A stretch of 64,000 nt of DNA from Palauibacter sp965207805 (GCA_965207805.1 OZ242312.1:1984001-2048000); one strand, 5' to 3'; numbered from the stretch's first letter, positions 54,236 to 62,806 are shown. Numbers and translations are program-made. The notes: generated by a model not told the origin, from the letters alone.

Positions 54236-54666
54236 CCCCGGTCGCCCGGACACACGTCCACTCGCGCGCCCGGAGCTGGGCGTTGAACCTCCTCTATGGG
54301 TGGGAAGTGGGCGGACAGGGCACGCCGCTCGAACACGCGGCACAGAGCCTCGTCCACCGTCGCATGTCCGGACGCTACCGCCCTCATGTCCGGCGCCTGC
54401 TCGAAACCGTCGCCCGACATCTGGCCGAGATCGACGCGACGATCGCTCATCACACCTCCAACTGGCGGATCGAGCGCCTGCACGCCATCGACCGCAATAT
54501 CCTGCGGATCGGGATCGCGGAACTGCTGTGGTTCGAAGACGTTCCGCCGAAAGTCGCGATCCATGAAGCCCTGAAGCTGGCACGCCGGTATGGCAGTCCC
54601 GGTAGCCCGCGCTTTCTCAACGGCGTGCTCGACGCGGTGCTGAAGGCCCGCGAGGCAGGGCCCTGA
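54232..54666 (+). CDS. nusB: transcription antitermination factor NusB
   Basis: This 144-residue all-helical RNA-binding protein forms, with NusE (S10), the boxA-binding complex in rRNA antitermination. It begins with the Arg-rich HSRARSWALNLLYGWEVGG and has the C-terminal blocks IDRNILRIGIAELLWFEDVP and KVAIHEALKLARRYGSPGSP followed by FLNGVLDAVL, all standard. The GTG start overlaps the ribH stop. The longer open frame upstream is ribH in another frame. Confidence 0.94.
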   Translation: MTPVARTHVHSRARSWALNLLYGWEVGGQGTPLEHAAQSLVHRRMSGRYRPHVRRLLETVARHLAEIDATIAHHTSNWRIERLHAIDRNILRIGIAELLWFEDVPPKVAIHEALKLARRYGSPGSPRFLNGVLDAVLKAREAGP

Positions 54667-54674
54667 GCGGTACC

Positions 54675-55796
54675 GTGGCGCGGCCGCTCCGGATCCTCCT
54701 CCTCAACTGGCAGGACCGGGAGAACCCCGAGGCCGGCGGCGCCGAAGTGCACCTGCACGAGATCTTCGGCCGTCTGGCCGCCCGCGGACATGCGGTGCGT
54801 GCCGTCGTGAGCGGCTGGCGCGGCGCGGCCGCGTCAGCGACGCTCGATGGCATCGAGTTCGAGCGGGTCGGAAACCGGCACAGTTACGCATGGCGCGCCC
54901 GGAGCGCGGCGCGGAGGATCGCCGACGGCTTCGCCCCGGACGTGCTCGTCGAGGACATCAACAAGGTCCCGCTCTATTCGCCCCGGTGGACCGGCGTCCC
55001 CGTTGTCGCGCTCGTCCCGCACCTGTTCGGGGCCACGGCCTACGCGGAGGCGTCCATCCCGCTCGCGACGGCCGTGTGGGCCGCGGAACGGGCGATCCCC
55101 CGCGTCTATCGCGACTGTCCGTTTCAGGCGATCTCGGAGAGCACGGCGCTCGACCTCACGAAGCGAGGCCTGCTCGCCCGCGACATTACGGTCATCCCGC
55201 CCGGCATCGATCACGACACCTACCGTCCGGGCGCCGCGACGGAGCGTGCGGAGGCGCCGACACTGCTCTATGTGGGTCGCCTCAAGCGGTACAAGGGTCT
55301 CGATGTCCTGTTCGAGGCGCTGTCGCGGCTGAAGGATCGGCTGCCGGACGCGAAGCTCGTCATCGCGGGCCGCGGCAGCGACGAGCGTCGCCTCAAAAGG
55401 CTCGTCCGCCGCGCCGAACTCTCGCACCGGGTACGCTTTCTGGGGTACATCTCCGAGGCGGAGAAGGTCGCCTGGCTGCGTCGGGCCTGGGCCGTGGTAT
55501 ATCCCTCCCCGAAGGAGGGGTGGGGGATGACGAACGTGGAGGCGGCCGCGTGCGGCACGCCGGTGATCGCGAGCGACTCCCCCGGACTGCGCGAGTCGGT
55601 GGCGGCGGGGGCGTCGGGAGTGCTCGCCCCTCACGGGGACGCCGCCGCGTGGGCCGCCTCGATCTGCGAGGTTCTCGAGGAGCCGTCGGTGCGCGAACGC
55701 CTCGGAACGGGCGGAGTCGCCCACGCCGCCCGGTTCTCGTGGTCCCGTGCAGCGGATGAGACGGAAGCGCACCTTTACCAGTCACTCGAACCCTGA
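54675..55796 (+). CDS. family 4 glycosyltransferase
   Basis: This 373-residue GT-B-fold retaining glycosyltransferase begins RILLLNWQDRENPEAGGAEV, with a Gly-rich loop near the donor/acceptor cleft. The second half has TLLYVGRLKRYKGLDVLFEA, LVIAGRGSDERRLKRL and the donor-binding block PSPKEGWGMTNVEAAACGTP with the conserved E-x7-E-type Glu residues. Acceptor and sugar are unknown; lipid-linked or capsule-type glycans are usual for the family. The start is GTG, 9 bases after nusB. There is no membrane helix, so it acts at the inner face of the membrane. Confidence 0.88.
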   Translation: MARPLRILLLNWQDRENPEAGGAEVHLHEIFGRLAARGHAVRAVVSGWRGAAASATLDGIEFERVGNRHSYAWRARSAARRIADGFAPDVLVEDINKVPLYSPRWTGVPVVALVPHLFGATAYAEASIPLATAVWAAERAIPRVYRDCPFQAISESTALDLTKRGLLARDITVIPPGIDHDTYRPGAATERAEAPTLLYVGRLKRYKGLDVLFEALSRLKDRLPDAKLVIAGRGSDERRLKRLVRRAELSHRVRFLGYISEAEKVAWLRRAWAVVYPSPKEGWGMTNVEAAACGTPVIASDSPGLRESVAAGASGVLAPHGDAAAWAASICEVLEEPSVRERLGTGGVAHAARFSWSRAADETEAHLYQSLEP

Positions 55797-55805
55797 TGAG
55801 GACCG

Positions 55806-56153
55806 ATGAGAACCATCGTCACCGCGCGTAACACCGATGTCTCCGACATTCGCGAGATCATCGAGGCGCGCTTTACGAATCTGACGCGCTTCGAGCCGCG
55901 CGCGTCGAAGGCGGAGGTCGTATTCACCGGAGAGAAGACGCAGGTACGCGCGGCGGCCGTGGTCAGCGTCGACCGCGCCCGCCCCGTGCACGGGGAAGCG
56001 GCCGGTCCCGACCCCCGCACGGCGCTCGACCGGCTGGCGGACAAGCTGGGAAACCAGCTCCGCCGCAACCATGACCGGTACAACGAACACTCCGCGCCGC
56101 CGATGGATGAACTGTTCGGGAGTCCCTTCGAGGCGGACGGAGAGGCCGGGTGA
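55806..56153 (+). CDS. hpf: short ribosome hibernation promoting factor
   Basis: This 115-residue protein belongs to the HPF/YfiA family that binds the decoding site of idle ribosomes. It begins TIVTARNTDVSDIREIIEAR and has the middle strand EVVFTGEKTQVRAAAVVSV and helix RTALDRLADKLGNQLRRNHD of the fold. It lacks the C-terminal dimerisation domain of long HPF, so it is the short form. The gene before hprK in many bacteria is an hpf/yfiA homologue, often with rpoN; rpoN is not here. It overlaps hprK (GTGA). Confidence 0.9.
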   Translation: MRTIVTARNTDVSDIREIIEARFTNLTRFEPRASKAEVVFTGEKTQVRAAAVVSVDRARPVHGEAAGPDPRTALDRLADKLGNQLRRNHDRYNEHSAPPMDELFGSPFEADGEAG

Positions 56154-57106
56154 CCCTCACGGTCGCGTCGCTGCTTCGGCGCAAGCGGGAAGCGTTTTCG
56201 CTCACGGTCGTAGCTGGCGAGTCCGGCCTGGAGCGCAGCATCGAGGTGCCCGAAGTCTCGTCGCCGGGACTCGCGCTGGCCGGCTACAGGGAGCGCTTCG
56301 TCTCCCAGCGGGTGCTCATCTTCGGCGAAACGGAGATCGCCTATCTCAAGAGCCTCCGCGCGTCGGAACGTGCCGCCGCCCTCACGTTCGTGTTCGAGTC
56401 CGGCGTTCCCTGCGCGATCATCACCAAGAATCAGGCGCCGCCGGACGAACTTGTGTCCGCGGCGGAGGCAGCCGGCGTGGCGGTGCTCGAAACGCCTCTG
56501 AAAACCGGCGACTTCTACCGGCGGCTGCAGCCCTATCTCGAGGAAGAGTTCGCGCCGCGCACTTCCCTCCACGGATCTCTCGCGGACGTGTACGGGATCG
56601 GCCTCCTCTTCATTGGGCCCTCCGGTATCGGCAAGAGCGAGTGCGTACTCGATCTCGTGGAGCGGGGCCACCGCCTCGTCGCCGACGATCTCATCCTCGT
56701 ACACCGCCGCCAGAGCGACATCCTTCTGGGGCGCGCGCACGAACACCAGCGCCACCACATGGAGATACGGGGCGTCGGCATCATCGACGTGCGCGCCATG
56801 TTCGGCATTCGGGCCGTGCGCCAGCAGAAGCGGATCGAAGTCGTCGTCGAACTCGAAGTCTGGGGAGAGCGCGACGACTACGACCGGACGGGTCTGGAGG
56901 CGGAGGAGTGCGAGATCCTGGGCGTAAAGCTGCCGAAGGTCCGTATCCCCCTGAACCCGGGAAAGAACATCACCGTCATCGCCGAAGTCGTGGCCATGAA
57001 CCATCTCCTGCGCTATTCCGGGGAAGATCCGGCAGCGGCTTTCGAGCGCGACCTCATCGAGCGCATGCGGCCGGTGCGTGACTACCTCGAGTCCGATGAC
57101 GAATAG
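56150..57106 (+). CDS. hprK: HPr kinase/phosphorylase
   Basis: This 318-residue bifunctional enzyme phosphorylates HPr at its regulatory Ser and removes that phosphate, adjusting PTS activity to the energy state. It has an N-terminal receiver-like domain (1-130) and a C-terminal kinase domain with the P-loop GPSGIGKSECVLDLVERGHR (near 161), VADDLILVHR and the HprK signature region IEVVVELEVWGERDDYDRTG, followed by VRIPLNPGKNITVIAEVVA. All these are canonical. HprK in Gram-negative bacteria is often linked to mannose-type PTS genes, as here. GTG overlaps the hpf stop, and the EIIA gene starts within its last codons. Confidence 0.95.
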   Translation: MTLTVASLLRRKREAFSLTVVAGESGLERSIEVPEVSSPGLALAGYRERFVSQRVLIFGETEIAYLKSLRASERAAALTFVFESGVPCAIITKNQAPPDELVSAAEAAGVAVLETPLKTGDFYRRLQPYLEEEFAPRTSLHGSLADVYGIGLLFIGPSGIGKSECVLDLVERGHRLVADDLILVHRRQSDILLGRAHEHQRHHMEIRGVGIIDVRAMFGIRAVRQQKRIEVVVELEVWGERDDYDRTGLEAEECEILGVKLPKVRIPLNPGKNITVIAEVVAMNHLLRYSGEDPAAAFERDLIERMRPVRDYLESDDE

Positions 57107-57497
57107 CCGGATCCGCGGCGTCGTCGTGGCGCACGCGGAACTGGCACAGGCCCTCGTGTCCGCCGTCGAGACCATCAGCGGCGTCAGAGGCGCCCTGCGT
57201 GCCGTGAGCAACGAAGGCCTGGGACCCGACGAACTCGCCGAGATCATCGGAGAGGCGGCGGGGGAGGCGGAGGCGATCCTTTTCGTGGATCTTGCGGGCG
57301 GCAGCTGCGGCCTGGCGAGCCTTCAGCACGTGCGGGAGAACCGGGACAGCGCATGGATCACCGGCGTGAACCTCCCGATGCTGCTCGACTTCGTCTTTCA
57401 TCGCGACATGCCGGTCGAGACCCTCGTCCCCCGACTTCTCCGGAAGGGACAGGCCGGGCAGCGCGCGCACCCGCCTTCGCCGGCCGGGACCGACTGA
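57096..57497 (+). CDS. PTS mannose-family EIIA component
   Basis: This 133-residue EIIA receives the phosphate from HPr on a His. The opening RIRGVVVAHAELAQALVSAV holds the active His (about residue 13); later blocks are EAEAILFVDLAGGSCGLASL and a conserved GVNLPMLLDFVFHRD. The Gly-Gly-Ser and Asn-Leu-Pro patterns are those of the EIIA-Man fold. It starts with ATG at 57096, 11 bases before the hprK stop, so translation is coupled. EIIB, EIIC and EIID follow in order. Sugar specificity cannot be read from the EIIA sequence. Confidence 0.9.
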   Translation: MTNSRIRGVVVAHAELAQALVSAVETISGVRGALRAVSNEGLGPDELAEIIGEAAGEAEAILFVDLAGGSCGLASLQHVRENRDSAWITGVNLPMLLDFVFHRDMPVETLVPRLLRKGQAGQRAHPPSPAGTD

Positions 57498-57506
57498 GCG
57501 GGGCTC

Positions 57507-57986
57507 ATGCCGCTCGAACTCCTGCGGATCGATGAGCGTCTGATCCACGGCCAGGTGCTCGTGGGGTGGGGACGGCCCCTGAACCTCGAGTTCTACATCG
57601 TCGTCGATGAGGCTCTCGCTTCGAGCGAATGGGAGCAGGAACTCTGGTCCAGCGCGCTCGCCGACGAGGAGAGTGCGGAGTTTCTGGGGGTGGACGAGGC
57701 GGCGCGGCGCTTCGGGGAGCTGAGCGCCCGGGTGGAGCGGGGTGCGCTCCTGACGCGGGATACGGCGACGATGCGGGCACTGGCCGAGCGGGGCTGCCTC
57801 GACGGGCGGATCGTGAACGTCGGGGGCGTGTATCCCGCCGGCGGGCGGAAGAAGATCCTCGACTACGTCCATCTCTCTCCGGAGGAAATCGAAGACCTGC
57901 GGGTGATCGGTGCGCACGCTTCCGTGAGCGCACGGAACCTCCCCACCGCCCGCGAGGTTCGTCTCGACGCGCGCAGGCTCCGATGA
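57507..57986 (+). CDS. PTS mannose/sorbose-family EIIB component
   Basis: This 159-residue EIIB passes the phosphate from EIIA to the sugar. The active-site block LLRIDERLIHGQVLVGWG carries the phosphorylated His (about residue 14), and NVGGVYPAGGRKKILDYVHL and LRVIGAHASVSARNLPTA complete the fold. The length is that of stand-alone EIIB domains of the mannose/fructose/sorbose family. The ATG follows EIIA by 9 bases; the stop overlaps EIIC (ATGA). Confidence 0.92.
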   Translation: MPLELLRIDERLIHGQVLVGWGRPLNLEFYIVVDEALASSEWEQELWSSALADEESAEFLGVDEAARRFGELSARVERGALLTRDTATMRALAERGCLDGRIVNVGGVYPAGGRKKILDYVHLSPEEIEDLRVIGAHASVSARNLPTAREVRLDARRLR

Positions 57987-58681
57987 GCGGGATCGAGCTT
58001 TCGGCCGGCGGCTGGGCGCTGGCCTGCCTGTGCGGCGCGGCCATCGGTCTCGACGGGGTGTCCTGGCCCCAGGCGATGTGGTCCCGGCCCATCGTGGCGG
58101 GCACGCTGGGCGGGATGCTCTTCGGGGCCCCCGCCGCAGGCTGTCTGGTTGGAGTCTGGCTGGAAGTCGTCCTGTCGCGGCACCCCCCCTTCGGCGGCGC
58201 GCGGCACCCGGAGACCGGGCCTGCCGCCTTCACGGCGGGGGCGGCGTACGCGGTCGCGGGCGAAGGCGCTCCCGCCGGAATCATCGCCGCCGTCGCGGTC
58301 GGCTGGGCGATCGGATGGACAGGTGCCTACTCGGTAACCCTCCTCCGGCGCCTGACGCCGAGACTTGTCTCGCGGCCCGATGGCTTCCGCGGAGGCGCGG
58401 CCGCCCTCGCGCGACGCCACCGGCTGGCGATCGCTCTGGACGCGTTGCGCGCCGGACTCCTCGTCGCCGCGCTCCTCGTACCGTCCGCGGTGTTCGTTCG
58501 CCTGCTGTCGACGCAGCCTTCCGGCGCGCCGGGCGCCGCGTGGTGGCCCGTTCTCGCCGGGCTCGGCCTCGCCGCCGCCGCGGGCGTCGCGGCGCGCGGG
58601 CTCGGCGGGCGAGGCGGCCAATGGCCCGCGCTGGCTGCGGGGTGTCTCCTGGGAACCCTGCTCGTGCGGGTGCTCGCGTGA
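57983..58681 (+). CDS. PTS mannose/sorbose-family EIIC component
   Basis: This 232-residue protein is one of the two membrane subunits that move the sugar. It has about seven hydrophobic segments. Blocks such as LDGVSWPQAMWSRPIVAGTL, GMLFGAPAAGCLVGVWLEVV and PETGPAAFTAGAAYAV fit the EIIC sorbose-type (EII-Sor) family. It is somewhat shorter than the roughly 260 residues typical of the family, and the conservation is looser, so substrate range may differ. ATG overlaps EIIB and the stop overlaps EIID (GTGA). Confidence 0.85.
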   Translation: MSGIELSAGGWALACLCGAAIGLDGVSWPQAMWSRPIVAGTLGGMLFGAPAAGCLVGVWLEVVLSRHPPFGGARHPETGPAAFTAGAAYAVAGEGAPAGIIAAVAVGWAIGWTGAYSVTLLRRLTPRLVSRPDGFRGGAAALARRHRLAIALDALRAGLLVAALLVPSAVFVRLLSTQPSGAPGAAWWPVLAGLGLAAAAGVAARGLGGRGGQWPALAAGCLLGTLLVRVLA

Positions 58682-59406
58682 GGCCGCGCCGGAGGGATTT
58701 CGTACGCGCCATCTTGCGCAGTTTCTCCATCCAGGGTTCCTGGAACGACCGGACGATGACGGGACCCGGGCTGGCGCATGCGCTCGCGCCGCTGCTGGCG
58801 CGCATTCACGCGGACGATCCTGCCGCTTTCCGGGGGGCCGTCCAGCGCCACTCGCGAGCTTTCAATGCGCATCCGTATCTGGCCCCTGTGGCGATCGGGG
58901 CTCTCGCGCGCATTGAATTCGATGGCGATGATCCCGATACCCGGTCGCGCTTCCGTTCCGCGCTCCGCGCGCCGCTGGGGGCGCTGGGCGACGGGATCGC
59001 GTGGGCCGGATGGCGGCCCTTCTGCGCGTCCGCCGCGGCTATCGGGTTCGTACTTGGACTCGACCCGCTGTTCGCCGCCGCCGCTTTCCTCGTCGTGTAC
59101 AATGCCGGCCACGTGGTGCTCCGCATCTGGGGACTGCGGTGCGGCTGGAAATCGGGCCGGTCCGTGGCCGCCGCGTTGAAGCGCGCACCTCTGCGCCGAA
59201 TCGAGAGAGCGCTCGCGCCGGCAAACCAGGTGCTCATCGGGGTCCTCGCCGCGCTGCTCGTCGGCCAGCTTCCGGGAACGGACCCGGCCGTGTGGAGGGA
59301 CGGCGGTGCAGTCATCGCGGTGCTGATGGGTTACCTTGTCCCACGGCACATCTCGGCGGTCGCCATGACGAGCCTGCTTGCCGCGTGCGCGGTGTGGCTC
59401 CTGTGA
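58678..59406 (+). CDS. PTS mannose-family EIID component
   Basis: This 242-residue protein is the second membrane subunit of the mannose-type transporter. It begins with AILRSFSIQGSWNDRTMTGP, the typical N-terminal amphipathic region (usually S-x-x-x-Q-x-SWNYER), continues with HSRAFNAHPYLAPVAIGALA (the N-x-HP block of the family), and ends with several membrane helices (for example FCASAAAIGFVLGLDPLFA and LIGVLAALLVGQL). It is shorter than the usual 270-285 residues. The GTG start overlaps EIIC. Confidence 0.88.
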   Translation: MRPRRRDFVRAILRSFSIQGSWNDRTMTGPGLAHALAPLLARIHADDPAAFRGAVQRHSRAFNAHPYLAPVAIGALARIEFDGDDPDTRSRFRSALRAPLGALGDGIAWAGWRPFCASAAAIGFVLGLDPLFAAAAFLVVYNAGHVVLRIWGLRCGWKSGRSVAAALKRAPLRRIERALAPANQVLIGVLAALLVGQLPGTDPAVWRDGGAVIAVLMGYLVPRHISAVAMTSLLAACAVWLL

Positions 59407-59440
59407 GCGTCCCGACAGGCGGTCCAGCCTGCTGCGACGC
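59407..59440 (+). terminator. two-part hairpin between EIID and HPr genes
   Basis: GCGTC (59407-59411) pairs with GACGC (59436-59440), and inside it CAGGC (59416-59420) pairs with GCCTG (59427-59431). It follows the EIID stop directly. It could dampen or process the transcript so that HPr and EI are made at a different level from the membrane subunits. No U-tract. Confidence 0.35.
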
Positions 59441-59491
59441 CCGGCCCGACGCCGATCGTTCGCTCGACCGGAGCGGAAAGTTTCTGTGACG

Positions 59492-59794
59492 ATGCGACAC
59501 GAAGCAGCGGTACGTATTCAGAACCGGCTGGGGCTGCACGCCCGTCCGGCCGCGGAGTTCGTTAAGCTGGCGAGCCGGTTCCGGGCCGAGGTGTGGGTGG
59601 AGAAGGATGAGATGGAAGTGAACGGGAAGAGCATCATGGGCGTGATGATGCTCGCGGCTGAGGCCGGCGCCTCCATCCGTATCCGGGCCATGGGATCCGA
59701 CGCGGAGAACGCCGTCGATTCTCTCACCGAACTCGTCCTGTCCGGATTCAGCGAGGAACTCGACCCGGACGTGGACATGGATGGGCTTGCGTGA
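59492..59794 (+). CDS. ptsH: phosphocarrier protein HPr
   Basis: This 100-residue HPr carries phosphate from enzyme I to EIIA. The active block RLGLHARPAAEFVKLASRF has His at residue 14 or so; the regulatory Ser that HprK modifies lies in EVNGKSIMGVMMLAAEAG (about residue 45). Both sites are intact, so the protein can serve transport and regulation. The C-terminal tail (ELDPDVDMDGLA) is longer and more acidic than usual. ATG at 59492 is favoured by length; a GTG two codons earlier is possible. Its stop overlaps the EI start (GTGA). Confidence 0.94.
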   Translation: MRHEAAVRIQNRLGLHARPAAEFVKLASRFRAEVWVEKDEMEVNGKSIMGVMMLAAEAGASIRIRAMGSDAENAVDSLTELVLSGFSEELDPDVDMDGLA

Positions 59795-61530
59795 GCGAGG
59801 TCATTCACGGGATCGGGGCCGCGCCCGGGCGCGCTCTCGGCGTGGCTCGGCGGCTTGAGCGTCATGAGTGGCGACCGGAGCACCGGACGATCCCGTCCGA
59901 CGCCGTCGAGCGCGAAGTCGCGCGCTTCGAGGAGGCCCGGGCCTGGGCCGCCGACCGGGTCCGGGACACGCGCGAACAGGCCGCTCGTTCACTGGGCGAG
60001 GTGGAAGCGAACATCTTCGACCCGCAGATCCTCATCCTCTCGGACCCCGACCTCGTCGCGGGCACCATCCGCTATATCCGCGAGAACTTTCTCTCCGCGG
60101 AGCGTGCTTTCGACTGGCGTCTGACCGAGCTTCGGACGGCGATCGTCGATGCGGGACACTTCATGGTCGTCGACCGGCTGGCCGACCTGCGGGACATTCG
60201 GTCTCGAGTCCTCGCGCGGCTCACCGGGCGCGATGAGGATCCGCTCGCCCTTCCGAAGGAGCCCGGGTTGATCGCCGTCGACGACCTCACGCCCAGCTTC
60301 GCGGTACGCCTCGACCCCGAACTCGTCCTCGGCGTGGCGAGCGGATCCGGGTCCCGAACTTCGCACAGCACGCTCGTGGCCCGTTCTCTGGGTATCCCGG
60401 CGGTTGTGGGACTCGGTGCCGACCTCGCGAAGATCGAGGACGGCACAACCGTTCTCCTCGACGGAGGCAACGGTCGGATCCTGATCGAGCCCACCGAGGC
60501 CGAGAAGGCGGCACACCTGCAGATGGTCCGCCGCCTTTCCGGTCGCCCCGCCGCCGACCTCACCCGCGAACCCGCGCCCCTGCTGACCGCCGACGGGGTC
60601 CGTGTCCATCTTCGCGCCAACATCGATCAGCCGCACGATGTGCCTGCGGCCCGGCGCGTGGGCGCCGAGGGGGTCGGACTCTTCCGGTCCGAATTCCTCG
60701 TCATCGGACGGAGAGTGATTCCAAGCGAAGAGGAGCAGTACGAAGCCTACCGCGAGGTCGTGGACGGGTTTCCGAACCAGCCCGTGACGCTCCGGACGTT
60801 CGATATCGGCGGCGACAAGTTCCCGCTCTTTCTCGACCTTCCTCCCGAGGAAAACCCCTACCTGGGCTGGCGCGCGATCCGCGTCTGCCTGGACCGGCCG
60901 CAGCTCTTCCGCAACCAGTTGCGCGCCGCGATCCGCGCCGGCGGACCGGAGGCCCGCATGCGGATCCTCGTTCCGTTCGTCATCTCTGAGACCGAGATCC
61001 TGCGGACGAAGAAAATCGTGGCCGAAGTCGCTCGCGAGCTGGGTCAGGCGGAACCAGTCTCCTTCGGCGTGATGGTGGAAACGCCCGCGCTTGCGGACAC
61101 GCTCGATCTCGTGGGACGGCACCTGGACTTCATCAGCCTCGGTACGAACGACCTCACGCAGTATTCCCTGGCCGTCGACCGGGGGAACGCCAGGCTCCAG
61201 CATCTCTCGAACCCGATGCATCCGGCGCTCCTCCGCAGCTACGAGCGGATCTTCAACACGGCCACCGCCCTCGGCCTCGACATCGGCGTTTGCGGAGATC
61301 TTGCCGCGGAACCGGTGGGGCTCGCCCTGCTGCTCGCCCTCGGCTACCGGGACTTCAGTCTCGCGCCCGCGTCGATCCCCGAGGTGAGGGAACTCGTGGG
61401 ACTCCTTTCCGTGGCGGAACTGTCGGAGCTGTGGAGCCGAGCCGGCTCCCTCTCCGGGATGCCGCGGGAACTCCTCTCACGGCTGGAGGACGCGATTCCC
61501 GTGGAGCCGTCGCCGCTGTACATCTCCTGA
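59791..61530 (+). CDS. ptsI: PTS enzyme I (phosphoenolpyruvate-protein phosphotransferase)
   Basis: This 579-residue enzyme takes phosphate from PEP to HPr. The N-terminal HPr-binding/phosphohistidine part has SRTSHSTLVARSLGIPAVVG with the active His (about residue 189-190), and LLDGGNGRILIEPTEAE. The C-terminal PEP-binding barrel contains GVGLFRSEFLVIG, LRTFDIGGDKFPLFLDLPP, GTNDLTQYSLAVDRGNARL and the catalytic Cys in GVCGDLAAEPVGLALLLALG. The usual Cys-Gly-Glu-Met is Cys-Gly-Asp-Leu here, a mild change. GTG overlaps ptsH. The set hprK-EIIA-B-C-D-HPr-EI is a complete phosphorelay. Confidence 0.95.
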   Translation: MSEVIHGIGAAPGRALGVARRLERHEWRPEHRTIPSDAVEREVARFEEARAWAADRVRDTREQAARSLGEVEANIFDPQILILSDPDLVAGTIRYIRENFLSAERAFDWRLTELRTAIVDAGHFMVVDRLADLRDIRSRVLARLTGRDEDPLALPKEPGLIAVDDLTPSFAVRLDPELVLGVASGSGSRTSHSTLVARSLGIPAVVGLGADLAKIEDGTTVLLDGGNGRILIEPTEAEKAAHLQMVRRLSGRPAADLTREPAPLLTADGVRVHLRANIDQPHDVPAARRVGAEGVGLFRSEFLVIGRRVIPSEEEQYEAYREVVDGFPNQPVTLRTFDIGGDKFPLFLDLPPEENPYLGWRAIRVCLDRPQLFRNQLRAAIRAGGPEARMRILVPFVISETEILRTKKIVAEVARELGQAEPVSFGVMVETPALADTLDLVGRHLDFISLGTNDLTQYSLAVDRGNARLQHLSNPMHPALLRSYERIFNTATALGLDIGVCGDLAAEPVGLALLLALGYRDFSLAPASIPEVRELVGLLSVAELSELWSRAGSLSGMPRELLSRLEDAIPVEPSPLYIS

Positions 61531-61636
61531 CGCCGGGCCGGCGACGTTGCCTCTGCCCGGTCGGGCGGCCACTATCTTGGCCGCTACGCCTCCCGCGGCG
61601 TTCCGCCGCAAACCTCCAGGTGGGAGAATCAGCCTC
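61531..61636 (+). promoter_or_regulatory. structured metK leader with three hairpins
   Basis: The 106 bases before metK contain CCGGGC...GCCCGG (61533-61560), GCGGCCA-ctatct-TGGCCGC (61565-61584) and GCGGCG-TTC-CGCCGC (61595-61609), all perfect. The ribosome site GGGAG (about 61622-61626) can pair with CTCC just upstream (about 61613-61617) or with CTCCC (61590-61594). It does not fit SAM-I, SAM-II or SAH riboswitch consensus as I know them. A weak promoter (TTGCCT in the first loop, 17 bases, CACTAT) may lie inside. It may be an RNA control element for metK, or just a terminator and promoter. Confidence 0.45.
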
Positions 61637-62779
61637 GTGAAGGGGATACAACCGTTTTCCTCCGAGTCCGTGACCGAGGGACATCCGGACAAGATCGCGG
61701 ACCAGATCTCGGACGCGGTCCTCGACCACATCCTCGCGGAGGACGACCAGGGCCGGGTCGCATGCGAGACACTCGTGACGACGGGCCTCGTCCTCGTGAC
61801 CGGCGAGATCACGACGGCCGCCCGGATCGACATTGCGGCCATCGCCCGGGAAGTGCTGCGCGACATTGGCTATACGCGCGCGGAGCACGGGATCCAGTGG
61901 GACACGTGTAGCGTGCTCACCGCTATCGACGAGCAGTCGGCGAACATCGCCCAGGGCGTGGATGTCGGCGGCGCCGGAGATCAGGGGATGATGTTTGGGT
62001 ACGCCACCGACGAGACGCCGGAGCTGATGCCCCGTCCCATCATGCTGGCGCATGCGCTGGTGAAGCGCCTCGCCGACGTGCGGCGATCCGCCGGCATCGC
62101 CTGGCTGCGGCCGGACGGGAAGGCGCAGGTGTCGGTCGAATATCGGGATGGGGAACCGGCCCGGATCACTGCGGTCGTCGTCTCGGCCCAGCACGACGGG
62201 GACGTCGCACCCGATGACATCGAGGCGGCGATCCGCGAAGAAGTCATCGGGCCCGTGCTTCCGGACGAGCTCTACGACGAAGACCGGGCACAGTGCCACA
62301 TCAACCCCACGGGTCGTTTCGAGATCGGCGGACCGCAGGGCGATGCGGGCCTCACGGGGCGGAAGATCATCGTGGATACGTACGGCGGCGTGGGACGGCA
62401 CGGCGGCGGCGCCTTCTCGGGGAAGGATCCATCGAAGGTCGACCGGTCCGCGGCCTACGCGGCGCGCTGGATCGCCAAGAACATCGTCGCGGCGGAACTC
62501 GCGCGGCGGGCGGAAGTCCAGCTTGCCTACGCCATCGGCGTGGATGAGCCTGTCAGCGTAATGGTCAACACCTTCGGCACCGGGAGCCGTCCGGACGACG
62601 AACTCGCCCGCCGGGTGACGGACGTCTTCGATCTTCGGCCGCGGGCGATCATCGAGCAGCTCGGACTCCGCAAGCCGATCTACCGCCGGACGGCCGCCTA
62701 CGGGCATTTCGGCCGCGAACCCGAAGGCGATGGGTTCACATGGGAGAGGACCGATCGGATCGATGCCCTGGCCGGCTAG
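61637..62779 (+). CDS. metK: S-adenosylmethionine synthetase
   Basis: This 380-residue enzyme makes SAM from methionine and ATP. The signature blocks are present: SSESVTEGHPDKIADQISDA at the start, GEITTAARIDIAAIAREVLR, GAGDQGMMFGYATDETPELM, NPTGRFEIGGPQGDAGLTGR with the P-loop-like triphosphate site, and GGGAFSGKDPSKVDRSAAYA. The GTG start (MKGIQPFSSESVTEGHP) is chosen because earlier in-frame codons encode only Arg/Pro-rich sequence over the leader. GGGAGAA lies about 10 bases ahead. It follows ptsI after a structured leader. Confidence 0.96.
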   Translation: MKGIQPFSSESVTEGHPDKIADQISDAVLDHILAEDDQGRVACETLVTTGLVLVTGEITTAARIDIAAIAREVLRDIGYTRAEHGIQWDTCSVLTAIDEQSANIAQGVDVGGAGDQGMMFGYATDETPELMPRPIMLAHALVKRLADVRRSAGIAWLRPDGKAQVSVEYRDGEPARITAVVVSAQHDGDVAPDDIEAAIREEVIGPVLPDELYDEDRAQCHINPTGRFEIGGPQGDAGLTGRKIIVDTYGGVGRHGGGAFSGKDPSKVDRSAAYAARWIAKNIVAAELARRAEVQLAYAIGVDEPVSVMVNTFGTGSRPDDELARRVTDVFDLRPRAIIEQLGLRKPIYRRTAAYGHFGREPEGDGFTWERTDRIDALAG

Positions 62780-62806
62780 TTCGGAAGGAGTCCGAAGGGG
62801 GCCGGC

